NCBI GenBank assembly: GCA_964443525.1
Contig: CAYUCY010000066.1
Coordinates: forward strand, 1 to 8,152
Length of the DNA: 8,152 nucleotides
DNA from: CAYUCY01 sp964443525
GTDB lineage: Bacteria; Pseudomonadota; Alphaproteobacteria; Caedimonadales; Caedimonadaceae
Direction of reading: 5' to 3'
Shown here: positions 1 through 6,365 of the stretch, piece after piece
How positions within the stretch are numbered: position 1 is the stretch's first letter
How the letters are laid out: the number at the start of each line of letters is the position of its first letter
Notes under the pieces: generated by a model
What the model was told of the DNA's origin: nothing
Database searches by the model: none
Seen by the model: the letters and a program-made list of their open reading frames with translations, nothing else
Translations under genes and position numbers: made by a program

Positions 1-116
1 GATGAGACACACAAAAATCGAGAAAGATGAGAGAGCACGCGTTTTTTCCCCTTATACGTTTCGTTTCAAGGCGGTTGATTCCAAGAGAAATCCTTGCGAT
101 TCTTTTGAGCCCAATC

Positions 117-201
117 CTTGAAAATCACTCTAAAATTACACCCTTCACTTAAACGCTATTTTCAGGAAAAGGGCAAGGGTGTTTTCAAAAGGATTTTCAA
201 G
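117..201. repeat. Long imperfect inverted repeat downstream of the LRR gene
   Basis: The left arm (117-145) begins CTTGAAAATC and ends ACACCCTT. The right arm (175-201), read on the other strand, also begins CTTGAAAATC and ends ACACCCTT, with a partly matching A/T-rich middle. The two end blocks (10 and 8 bp) are perfect, and the gap between the arms is 29 nt. On the minus strand it lies just after the stop codon of the LRR gene, so it could be a 3' hairpin that stabilises or ends that transcript. No T-run follows it on the minus strand, so it is not a textbook intrinsic terminator. It could also be a small non-autonomous repeat, but no target duplication is visible. The rest of 1-208 shows no gene. 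Confidence 0.6.
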
Positions 202-208
202 TGTTTCT

Positions 209-1033
209 TTAAAAGTGTAAATCCCACACGAATTTCCAAGCGGTCATCGTAGGGTTAGTTTTTAAACGCTCAGCTATCTCTTTTTCCAGACAAGCGTCCA
301 GATGAACAAATCTGATTTTTGCCTCATGAAAAGATCGAACAAAATCGGTTCCTTTGCCTAGAGTGATATTATTTTTCGTGAGAATCACTTCTTTGGCATT
401 TGATTTGGTGAGATTTTCAGCGAATTGCCATGCGCCTTCATTATCAATCTGATTCCAGTATAAGTCAATTTTTTCAACGCATGTATTTTGAAGGCTTTGC
501 GCAAGGCAAACCGCTTTTAAATTATCGATTTTACAACCTCTCAAAGAAAGGGTCTTGATGCGAGAATTTTTTAGGAAAGACCAAAGTTCTTGGGGTAAGT
601 TTACGGCTTCCATGACCAAGACGTACCAATAAACGCTCGATATTGTATGCGGGTTAAAGTCCAATAACACTATAACCTTAGCCGGAGTTAAGCAATGCGA
701 CACCTTGAAAGAAGGACTGGTCTGGATTCCTTTCTTACAAATTTGGTCATCTTTAAATCCGGAGATGAGCATGAAGAAAGCTTTATTAAGACACATGACA
801 TACGCGGGGAGCTTCTGCGTTAGATGGCGATCAAAAAGATCTACGGGAATATTTGAAAAATCACCCATAGAGGTCCTGAGATGAGTCAGATCCTCCTCAG
901 ATATGATCGGGAGTTGGGAGGTCGGAACTTTAGGACTCTCCTCACTTTTTTGGGAGCATATCCCAGAATGGTAAGGAAATAGAGAAAGTGCCGATAAAAT
1001 AATAATCCTTCGAAGAAAACGGGGTACGTACAT
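209..1033 (-). CDS. Exported leucine-rich-repeat protein (hypothetical)
   Basis: The function is unknown. From the ATG at 1033 the protein has 274 residues. It opens with a signal-peptide-like segment: a basic MYVPRFLRR, a hydrophobic IIILSALSLFP, and a likely cleavage site near residue 27 (GICS-Q). Residues 157-246 form about three ribonuclease-inhibitor-type leucine-rich repeats of 26-28 residues, each starting with a strand such as IKTLSLRGCKI, VEKIDLYWNQI or KEVILTKNNI. Seven cysteines remain after the signal peptide, which would fit disulfides outside the cytoplasm. The reading frame extends upstream to a TTG at 1096, but that TTG is part of a TTGACA -35 box. The ATG has AAAAAGGATG about 8 nt upstream, so the shorter form is preferred. 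The gene is monocistronic and diverges from the deformylase gene. A role at the host interface is inference from the LRR fold plus export. The N-terminal half (residues 30-155) matches nothing I recognise. Confidence 0.75.
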   Translation of the reverse strand: MYVPRFLRRIIILSALSLFPYHSGICSQKSEESPKVPTSQLPIISEEDLTHLRTSMGDFSNIPVDLFDRHLTQKLPAYVMCLNKAFFMLISGFKDDQICKKGIQTSPSFKVSHCLTPAKVIVLLDFNPHTISSVYWYVLVMEAVNLPQELWSFLKNSRIKTLSLRGCKIDNLKAVCLAQSLQNTCVEKIDLYWNQIDNEGAWQFAENLTKSNAKEVILTKNNITLGKGTDFVRSFHEAKIRFVHLDACLEKEIAERLKTNPTMTAWKFVWDLHF

Positions 1034-1067
1034 AAGCTTACATCCTTTTTCTGAACAGAGTTTAGAA

Positions 1068-1096
1068 TTTTTATGATTTGGAATAATTTGTGTCAA
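1068..1096 (-). promoter_or_regulatory. Sigma-70 type promoter of the LRR gene
   Basis: On the minus strand a perfect TTGACA (1096-1091) is followed after exactly 17 nt by TAAAAA (1073-1068, 4 of 6 matches to TATAAT). Transcription would start near 1061, giving a leader of about 28 nt that contains the AAGGA ribosome site before the ATG at 1033. This arrangement rules against translation starting at the TTG of the -35 box. Confidence 0.6.
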
Positions 1097-1133
1097 GATA
1101 AGGAGAAAATGTTTGGTGTCTTTCGTAAGCCGC

Positions 1134-1162
1134 TTGAAATTTTTTTAGGCTCTGAGTACAGT
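1134..1162 (+). promoter_or_regulatory. Sigma-70 type promoter of the deformylase gene
   Basis: TTGAAA (1134-1139, 5 of 6) and TACAGT (1157-1162, 4 of 6) are separated by 17 nt that include a T7 run. The predicted transcript start near 1169 lies upstream of both candidate start codons (1197 and 1272). The upstream, lipoprotein-type start would therefore be on the mRNA. The promoter lies about 40 bp from the divergent LRR promoter. Confidence 0.5.
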
Positions 1163-1196
1163 ACCATGTTTTTATTAAATTTGAAAGACTTAAGCA

Positions 1197-1862
1197 ATGA
1201 AACGCTTCCTTCTTTTATCAACGATTGCGCTCTCTGCCTGTAGCGCTCTTCCTCGGGAAAAGGAGATTATCATGGAAAAAAATTCTTCCTACGTGGTCAT
1301 CAACGATGAAACTCAATCTAAAGATCGTCGCGCGGTTCTGAAGAAGCGGGCTGAAGACGTTGCTTTTCCGCTAACACAGGAGGATAAACACATTTTAAAA
1401 ACACTCGAGGCGAAATTCGATGCGGAAGAAAATTGTGCGGGTCTGGCCGCTCCTCAGATCGGATTTTCAAAGAGAATGATCGTTTTTGCGACTCCTGATG
1501 ACCCTGACCTCAAAAAATGGCGAAACGATTTCACCCAAACCATGCCGAAAACGATTTGGGTTAACCCTTCTTATGAAGGGCTTGGAGAAACAATGCATGA
1601 GGATTATGAGGGATGTTTTTCGGTTAAGGATCTCACAGGCCCTGTTAAAAGATATTCAAAAATTAAATATACTGCTTTTCTGCCTGATGGCACCCCTGTG
1701 CAGGGGGAAGCTGAAGGGTTTTTAGCTCGGATCATTCAACATGAGGTTGATCACCTGAACGGCATTCTTTGTATCGATCGGATGCCTCAAGACAAGATCA
1801 TGTCTATCGAAGCCTATCGTAAACTCAGAGCTTCAAAAATGAACGAAACCACAACCGAGTAA
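1197..1862 (+). CDS. def: Peptide deformylase, possibly with a lipoprotein leader
   Basis: Peptide deformylase removes the N-terminal formyl group from nascent proteins, using a metal ion. All three family motifs are present in the 221-residue reading: GLAAPQIG at 82-89 (Gln87), EGCFS at 138-142 (metal ligand Cys140, with Phe where Leu is usual), and HEVDH at 182-186 (ligands His182 and His186, catalytic Glu183). A stretch of about 20 residues between motifs 1 and 2 (around 98-117) looks like an insert. The first 25 residues are odd for this cytosolic enzyme: MKRFLLLSTIALSAC is a lipoprotein signal with lipobox L-S-A-C (Cys15) and Ser at +2. An internal ATG at 1272 (Met26) has an excellent AAGGAG site 6 nt upstream and would give a normal cytosolic enzyme of 196 residues. 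The upstream ATG has only a weak site. Either start, or both, may be used. No fmt gene lies nearby in the window, so this may not be the main deformylase. The enzyme family is certain; the start is not. Confidence 0.9.
   Translation: MKRFLLLSTIALSACSALPREKEIIMEKNSSYVVINDETQSKDRRAVLKKRAEDVAFPLTQEDKHILKTLEAKFDAEENCAGLAAPQIGFSKRMIVFATPDDPDLKKWRNDFTQTMPKTIWVNPSYEGLGETMHEDYEGCFSVKDLTGPVKRYSKIKYTAFLPDGTPVQGEAEGFLARIIQHEVDHLNGILCIDRMPQDKIMSIEAYRKLRASKMNETTTE
1260..1274 (+). promoter_or_regulatory. Strong internal ribosome binding site and alternative start of the deformylase
   Basis: AAGGAG (1260-1265) stands 6 nt before an in-frame ATG (1272-1274). It is much stronger than anything before the ATG at 1197. 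Use of this start removes exactly the lipoprotein-like leader and leaves the complete catalytic domain. Confidence 0.6.
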
Positions 1863-1865
1863 ATT

Positions 1866-2819
1866 TTAAAAGGCGATAGAAGCCGCGGGACGTAAAGAGA
1901 GAGGCTTAGGACGGAACCAGCTGAACTTTTCCTCCTGAACGGTTTCCTCAAGTGTGATCCAAGTCCAGGCAGTCTCATCAGAAAGCAGAGCCTCAAGGGC
2001 TAAATGATTCATTTCATGCCCTGCATTGATGCCCTCATAGCGTCCCAAGAGAGGGCCGCCTGCAAGATAAAGGTCACCGATCGCATCTAAAGCTTTATGA
2101 CGGACGAATTCATCTTCAAAACGAAGTCCTTCAGGATTGAGAACATGGCCGTCTTCAATCACGACTGCATTTTCGAGAGACCCGCCCAAGGCAAGGCCTG
2201 CCGCGCGCAACTTTTCGACATCTTCTGCAAACCCGAAAGTACGAGCGCCTGATAGCTCTTCCTTAAAATCTTTGATCGGATTGAGCATTTCGAGGGATTG
2301 GGGAAGGATGCCTTGTCTTCCGTTGAACTGCATTTCAAAATAAATCTCAAAACGAGAGGCGGATGACAAGGTCACTTGCCTGTCGTTGCTTTCAACGGTG
2401 ACAGATTTAAGAATTTTCAAAAAGCGACGAGGGGCCAGTTGTTCTGCGATCCCGGCTTCTTCGATCAAACGGGTAAAAACAGCGGAGCTGCCGTCCAAAA
2501 CGGGGACTTCGGGACCACTGATTTCGATCAAGATATTGTCGATTTCGCAAGCCGCAAGGGCCGCCATGAGGTGTTCGATGGTGCCGACAGAAACACCATG
2601 CTCATTGCTCACTTTTGTGCAAAGGAGTGTATCCGTCACGCAAGTACTGCGCGCTTCGATGAAAACCGGGGTTTCGAGGTCAACGCGTTTAAAGATGAGA
2701 CCGGTATTAACGGTTGAAGGAAGAAGGCGCAAACTAACTTTTTTGCCTGAATGAAGACCTACGCCTTCCAGCACGACAGCGCGTTTCAGCGTTTTTTGGC
2801 GAATCATTTTTTTGCGCAT
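1866..2819 (-). CDS. lpxC: UDP-3-O-acyl-N-acetylglucosamine deacetylase LpxC
   Basis: LpxC is the zinc deacetylase that catalyses the committed step of lipid A synthesis in the cytoplasm, so its presence implies an LPS-bearing outer membrane. The 317 residues fit the family length (about 305 in E. coli). Visible landmarks are the N-terminal LEGVGLHSG (17-25), catalytic Glu82 and zinc ligand His83 in TIEHLMAALAACE, and GARTFGF (191-197). They continue with zinc ligands His241 and Asp245 in RHKALDAIGDLYLAG, and His268 in AGHEMNH. These correspond to E. coli Glu78, His79, His238, Asp242 and His265. The C-terminus is non-polar (PAASIAF), a feature that in E. coli LpxC serves as a protease signal; whether it does so here is inference. 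The start at 2819 has only a purine-rich weak ribosome site, and Met5 at 2807 is an alternative. In many alphaproteobacteria lpxC follows ftsZ; here its upstream neighbour is an IS remnant. Its 3' end is 3 nt from that of the convergent deformylase gene. Confidence 0.97.
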   Translation of the reverse strand: MRKKMIRQKTLKRAVVLEGVGLHSGKKVSLRLLPSTVNTGLIFKRVDLETPVFIEARSTCVTDTLLCTKVSNEHGVSVGTIEHLMAALAACEIDNILIEISGPEVPVLDGSSAVFTRLIEEAGIAEQLAPRRFLKILKSVTVESNDRQVTLSSASRFEIYFEMQFNGRQGILPQSLEMLNPIKDFKEELSGARTFGFAEDVEKLRAAGLALGGSLENAVVIEDGHVLNPEGLRFEDEFVRHKALDAIGDLYLAGGPLLGRYEGINAGHEMNHLALEALLSDETAWTWITLEETVQEEKFSWFRPKPLSLRPAASIAF

Positions 2820-2851
2820 TTCTTTTTCTATTCTCTTTTAACTCTATTTAC

Positions 2852-2880
2852 AGGATAAGACGGCTTTAAGGGACGGGCAA
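2852..2880 (-). promoter_or_regulatory. Proximal lpxC promoter candidate
   Basis: On the minus strand TTGCCC (2880-2875, 4 of 6) and TATCCT (2857-2852, 4 of 6) are 17 nt apart, placing a transcript start about 25 nt before the lpxC start codon. The match is moderate. The -35 box overlaps a hairpin (2868-2888). Confidence 0.35.
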
Positions 2881-2888
2881 ACGCCCTT
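2868..2888. other. Short hairpin in the lpxC upstream region
   Basis: AAGGG-A-CG (2868-2875) pairs with CG-CCCTT (2882-2888) around a six-base loop, with one bulged A; an alternative pairing is GGGC/GCCC. It is followed by only a short T-tract on the plus strand and none on the minus strand, so it is a weak terminator at best. It lies between the two candidate lpxC promoters, and a transcript from the distal one would contain it. Confidence 0.3.
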
Positions 2889-2942
2889 TTGTTACAAAAT
2901 GTTTCTGTATTAATTCTCGAAAGTGGTGCTTGAAGAGAACTT

Positions 2943-2971
2943 CTTATACGTGTAAGTGATTTGTGCGTGAA
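2943..2971 (-). promoter_or_regulatory. Distal lpxC promoter candidate
   Basis: On the minus strand TTCACG (2971-2966, 4 of 6) and TATAAG (2948-2943, 5 of 6) are separated by 17 nt. It would give an lpxC leader of about 115 nt including the small hairpin at 2868-2888. It has the better -10 box of the two candidates. Confidence 0.35.
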
Positions 2972-3062
2972 GAAATTCATAGGATTCCCAAACAGAAACA
3001 CTTAACTAAACATAGACGGAAAAATGTCCTGGTAGGATTGAAAGGGTTGAGGGACTAAGAGG

Positions 3063-3456
3063 CTATCGGAAAGAGCAAGAGAGATCGACCATTCTCAAGG
3101 ACCGGGAACTTGCTTGAGTCTTTCGCCTAAATCTCGCGAGATTCAGTCTCGTACGAGCGTTGTCGCTCTCGATCAAGGGCGTCAAGTCTTTTTCTGTAAA
3201 AAGGAGCTTTAGAGATTACCCTGTGAGAACCGACCCAATCATCTGTGATACATCTTTGATCTTTTGTGAGGCTTACGTCATGACGGCCACCCAGATGCCA
3301 GGCAAGGATGTGACGGCATATAGGGTCGTAGGCTTTCCAGAGCCAACTTTTGTTTTTTTTCATTCGACAAAATGCCATATTTCATCAATCATAACAATCT
3401 CAGGATTTTGTTGCTGAGGGCGTTCTGTCGCAAGGCTGGCCGTGCGAATCTATTTG
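3063..3456 (-). pseudogene. insB: insB-like IS1 transposase catalytic remnant
   Basis: This is the DDE transposase half of IS1, read in pieces from three frames. The order is PQQQNPEIVMIDEIWHFVE (about 3419-3363), then KKNKSWLWKAYDP through GGRHDVSLTK and CITDDWVGSHRVI (about 3361-3205), then DLTPLIESDN and LARFRRKT to a TAG at 3065-3063. The catalytic acids are recognisable as Asp in MIDEIW, Asp in TDDW and Glu in LIESDN. The damage includes a TAG where Trp is expected just after the insA end. One base is lost after GAATG (near 3362), creating TGA. Relative to IS1 about 9-10 residues are missing between GGRHD and TDDW, and one base is lost near 3200. The original 3' end may be slightly further out. 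Product function: none expected. Confidence 0.85.
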
Positions 3457-3685
3457 TAAGACGGCCACCTCAGAGACTTTGATCAGACGAGCGATCTTCG
3501 ATATCGTCACCTCGGCAGAGCCATACAGCAAAACCGCTAACGCCTTTAATCCGGGATGTTTCCCTCGTCGAGGCGTCAAGGTGAAGTTATAAAGACATCC
3601 CCTGCATCGACCGCAGCTTTCCCTCCATAAACCCGTTTTTAACATAAGCTCCCGAACCACATTTCTTGCAAACAATCTCAGTCAT
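3400..3685 (-). pseudogene. insA: insA-like IS1 regulator remnant
   Basis: InsA is the DNA-binding regulator of IS1 elements. The ATG at 3685 starts MTEIVCKKCGSGAYVKNGF, half of a zinc finger. About 2 nt are missing near 3616-3614, after which the adjacent frame gives CRGCLYNFTLTPRRGKHPG (the second CxxC). A helix-turn-helix follows, ending in ISKIARLIKVSEVAVL (to about 3457). An inserted C then destroys the junction to insB. Before the ATG is a purine-rich GAAGGGAAAAG ribosome site, which sits in the loop of a 13-bp hairpin. Confidence 0.85.
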
Positions 3686-3711
3686 GACTTTTCCCTTCCA
3701 TGACTGAGATT
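3674..3711 (-). repeat. Perfect 13-bp inverted repeat enclosing the insA ribosome site and start codon
   Basis: On the minus strand AATCTCAGTCATG (3711-3699) and CATGACTGAGATT (3686-3674) are exact reverse complements separated by 12 nt. The loop GAAGGGAAAAGT is the presumed insA ribosome site, and the insA ATG (3685-3683) is inside the stem. A transcript reading in from mrcA would fold here and hide the start codon. A transcript beginning inside the arm would not. The stem has survived although the coding sequence has decayed. Confidence 0.75.
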
Positions 3712-3800
3712 ACCAGGTCATCTATGCTTTGTTAGGTGTTCCCAAAATTAATCCGGTCACACCACAAAAAATGTCCCTTAAAGGCTTCTCACCGAAGTTT

Positions 3801-6365
3801 TTAATACAACCCGCCTGTCCCTGTGATTTCGGGAGCTGTTCCCTTACGATCTTCGTCGGAAGAGCCCACTTTCGCTCTATTTTCATTGGGGAGAGCATCG
3901 GATGAAGCCTCGTCCTCAGCCGATTCCGAATGATCCCCACCGGACGCGCTTGAAGCCGCCTCCACCGAGACGAAATCCGTCGGTGTCTCCTGATCTTCCT
4001 TGAACGCCTCATAAATCAGATTCGGATCACGGGAAGAAGTAGGCCGTCCCGTATCCGCATTAACACGAACGAGACGGACCCCTTTCGGAACGCGGAAAGG
4101 AATAGCGGGTCTATCCTTAAGAGCTTCCTGCATAAATTCGTGGAAAATCGGAAGAGCCACTACAGCGCCGTATTGCTTGTCACCAAGGGATTGAGGGGTG
4201 TCATATCCGACGTAGACGCCAACCACGAGATCAGGCGTAAAGCCCACGAACCAGGCATCCCGATAATCGTTTGTGGTACCCGTTTTGCCTGCAATCGGCC
4301 TCCCCAAATCTTGGAGTTTACGTCCTGTCCCTCGCTCGATAACGCCTTGTAAGAAGGATAAAATTTGATAGGCGCTGCCAGGATCCGTGACCTGTTCGGC
4401 CGTATCGACAATACCGGGGAGCATCTCTGATTCCGCCGTATATTTATCACAATCTTGGCAAAAGCGGGATTTGTTTACAAGCAGTGTCTTTCCATTACGA
4501 TCCTGAACTCGATCAAGGAGCGTCGGTGTGACCCGTTTACCGCCGTTTGCAATCATGGCAAAGCCCGCTGTCAGTTTCATGAGCGTCGTCTCTCCCGCTC
4601 CTAAGACCATAGCCAACTGGTTCGGCATATCATCAACGATGTTAAATCGCTTGACGAGATCCACCACATTTTTCATTCCGACACGTTCGTGGGTTAACCG
4701 AATGGTCGCCAGGTTCCGGGACAATTCGAAGGCACGCCTCAAAGTCATTGCCCCCATAAATTTCTTGTCCCAGTTGTTAGGGCGCCAAATACCCAACCCC
4801 CAACCCAAAGAAATCGAGAAAGGAGAGTCATAAATGATGGTGGAAGGGCTAAGACCTCGCTCGAGTGCCGCCAAATATACGAAAGGTTTAAAGGCAGATC
4901 CCACTTGACGTTTAGCTTGCGTCGCCCGGTTATATTGGCTCACATCGAAGCTGAACCCCCCTTGAAGGGCAAGCACGCGCCCCGTATGAGGCTCCATCAC
5001 GATAAGGCCACCCGAAACCTTCGGTATCTGACAAAGCTTATAAGTATCCTTTTGAACTTTTTCACCGCCAAGTTTTTCGACCAAAACCACATCTCCGGGG
5101 ATCAAGACCTGTTTGGGATGGGTAATCTCCTCCCCTTTTGCATTTTCATTAATATAACGACGTGCCCATTTTAGCTCTGAGAGAGGAATCGAGCCGATTT
5201 CGCCCGACTCAAGCCCTATTTTAACGCCCGTCGTAGACAGATCCAGAACCAAAGCCTTTTGCCAACCGCGGTGCCCCGTTGGGATCTCTGCAGCGATCAA
5301 TTTCTGATGCCAGAGAGGTTTTTTTGTATCGGGATTGGAAGACTTCCCGGAGAGCTCCGTCGCCGTCAAGGTTAAATGCAGAGAGGCGCCCCGCCATCCG
5401 TGCTTCCGATCATAAGAGATCAATCCATTTTTGAGATGACGTTCCGCCAACTCCTGCAACGTGGGATCAAGAGTGGTCCGCACGACGAAGCCGTCTTGAT
5501 AAAGGGCATTCTCACCGTATTTTTCCAAAAGCTCCCTACGGACTTCCTCTGCAAAATAACTGGCGTGAACAACGTCACCGGGATCACGTTTAATCAATTT
5601 CAATGGCTCAGCTTTTGCTGTTTTCGCCTCCTCCTCCGTAATATGGCCGTCTTCAAGCATTCGGTTGATGACGTAGTTCCGACGACCGATGGCGGCCTCA
5701 TAATCTCTGCTGGGGCTATAACGGCTGGGGGCTTTTGGCAATCCCGCCAAGAAAGCGGCTTCCGCCACGGAAAGCTCATCCAAGGATTTGTTGAAATAAT
5801 TGAGAGCAGCGGCAGCAATTCCGTAAGAGCTACCGCCCAGATAAATCTCGTTCAGATAAAGCTCGAGAATATGATCTTTCGTAAAGGCATTTTCAATCCG
5901 AAAAGCCAGGATTGCTTCCTTGATCTTGCGTTCATAGGATACGCTGTGAGCAATTTCCGAGAGGAGAAAGTTTTTTGCCACTTGTTGAGTGATGGTTGAA
6001 GCGCCGATCGGTCTTTTGGAGGAGGCGACCCGAGAAACGTTTGTAAGCGCTGCTCCGATGATGCTCGGAATATCAATGCCGCTGTGATGATAAAAATTCT
6101 TATCTTCCGCCGACAAAAAGGCATGAATCACCCGTTTCGGAATGGCTGCGAAAGGAACGTAAATCCGTTTCTCCCAGGCATATTCACCGAACATTCGCCC
6201 ATCCCCAGAATAAAGACGCGTGACGACAGGCGGTTGATACTTTGAGAGAGATTTGTAGTCGGGAAGGCCTGCTCCGAAATAATAAAAAACAAGAACCGCA
6301 GCAGTGCCTGCCAGAAAAAGGCCCAAGAGCAAAAGACTAAATAAAGTGGTAAAAAATTTTTTCAC
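3801..6365 (-). CDS. mrcA: Class A penicillin-binding protein 1A (glycosyltransferase/transpeptidase)
   Basis: This bifunctional inner-membrane enzyme polymerises lipid II and cross-links peptidoglycan in the periplasm. It has 854 residues, the usual size for PBP1A. A single membrane anchor (about 7-30) is followed by the GT51 domain: EDKNFYHHSG with catalytic Glu87, GASTITQQ at 121-128, RKIKE at 146-150, and KDHILELYLNEIYLG from 163. Residues of about 320-445 form the inter-domain region. The transpeptidase has SAFK (Ser490, Lys493), SRN (549-551) and KTGTT (694-698). A CQDC motif lies at 636-639. After about residue 795 comes a roughly 60-residue tail rich in Ser, Glu, Asp and Ala, probably disordered. 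The start is GTG at 6365, with AAGG about 11 nt upstream, a rather long spacing. A TTGACT at 6453-6448 lacks a good -10 box, so the promoter is unclear. No intrinsic terminator is evident between 3717 and 3800, so transcription may run into the IS remnant. In alphaproteobacteria the gene often lies near rne, an amidase gene and prfB on one strand; here only rne is near, and it is divergent. Confidence 0.96.
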   Translation of the reverse strand: MKKFFTTLFSLLLLGLFLAGTAAVLVFYYFGAGLPDYKSLSKYQPPVVTRLYSGDGRMFGEYAWEKRIYVPFAAIPKRVIHAFLSAEDKNFYHHSGIDIPSIIGAALTNVSRVASSKRPIGASTITQQVAKNFLLSEIAHSVSYERKIKEAILAFRIENAFTKDHILELYLNEIYLGGSSYGIAAAALNYFNKSLDELSVAEAAFLAGLPKAPSRYSPSRDYEAAIGRRNYVINRMLEDGHITEEEAKTAKAEPLKLIKRDPGDVVHASYFAEEVRRELLEKYGENALYQDGFVVRTTLDPTLQELAERHLKNGLISYDRKHGWRGASLHLTLTATELSGKSSNPDTKKPLWHQKLIAAEIPTGHRGWQKALVLDLSTTGVKIGLESGEIGSIPLSELKWARRYINENAKGEEITHPKQVLIPGDVVLVEKLGGEKVQKDTYKLCQIPKVSGGLIVMEPHTGRVLALQGGFSFDVSQYNRATQAKRQVGSAFKPFVYLAALERGLSPSTIIYDSPFSISLGWGLGIWRPNNWDKKFMGAMTLRRAFELSRNLATIRLTHERVGMKNVVDLVKRFNIVDDMPNQLAMVLGAGETTLMKLTAGFAMIANGGKRVTPTLLDRVQDRNGKTLLVNKSRFCQDCDKYTAESEMLPGIVDTAEQVTDPGSAYQILSFLQGVIERGTGRKLQDLGRPIAGKTGTTNDYRDAWFVGFTPDLVVGVYVGYDTPQSLGDKQYGAVVALPIFHEFMQEALKDRPAIPFRVPKGVRLVRVNADTGRPTSSRDPNLIYEAFKEDQETPTDFVSVEAASSASGGDHSESAEDEASSDALPNENRAKVGSSDEDRKGTAPEITGTGGLY

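Larger units (their letters stand above)
3028..3717 (-). mobile_element. Degenerate IS1-family insertion sequence
   Basis: About 690 bp holds insA-like and insB-like remnants in the order and orientation of IS1 elements, transcribed on the minus strand. The outer ends share CCTGGTA as an inverted repeat (3028-3034 and 3711-3717), while the inner parts of the ends have diverged. I see no flanking 8-9 bp direct repeat, so the boundaries are approximate. Several frameshifts and in-frame stops show that it cannot make transposase. It lies between lpxC and mrcA, whose usual neighbours are both missing. Confidence 0.8.

Noticed and set aside
1109..1243. Plus-strand reading of 44 codons with AAGGAG just upstream, overlapping the deformylase leader in another frame
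   Set aside because: The spacing to the ATG is only 3 nt, the start lies upstream of the deformylase promoter, and the peptide has no recognisable feature. A leader peptide cannot be excluded, but nothing supports it.
2376..2754. Two plus-strand readings inside lpxC
   Set aside because: They are antisense to the conserved zinc-binding region of lpxC and lack any motif.
2900..3000. Inverted TGTTTCTGT / ACAGAAACA pair (2900-2908 and 2992-3000) flanking the distal lpxC promoter
   Set aside because: Only 9 bp and 83 nt apart in AT-rich DNA, so chance is a sufficient explanation.
3735..3763. GGTGT/ACACC stem downstream of mrcA considered as its terminator
   Set aside because: The stem has 5 bp, a 19-nt loop and no T-run on the minus strand after it.
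3722..4012. Arg-rich minus-strand reading overlapping the 3' end of mrcA
   Set aside because: It is out of frame within mrcA, and its basic composition results from the reading frame of the acidic mrcA tail.
5376..5999. 207-codon plus-strand reading inside mrcA
   Set aside because: It is antisense to the conserved glycosyltransferase region of mrcA, has no family motif, and is a typical shadow reading.
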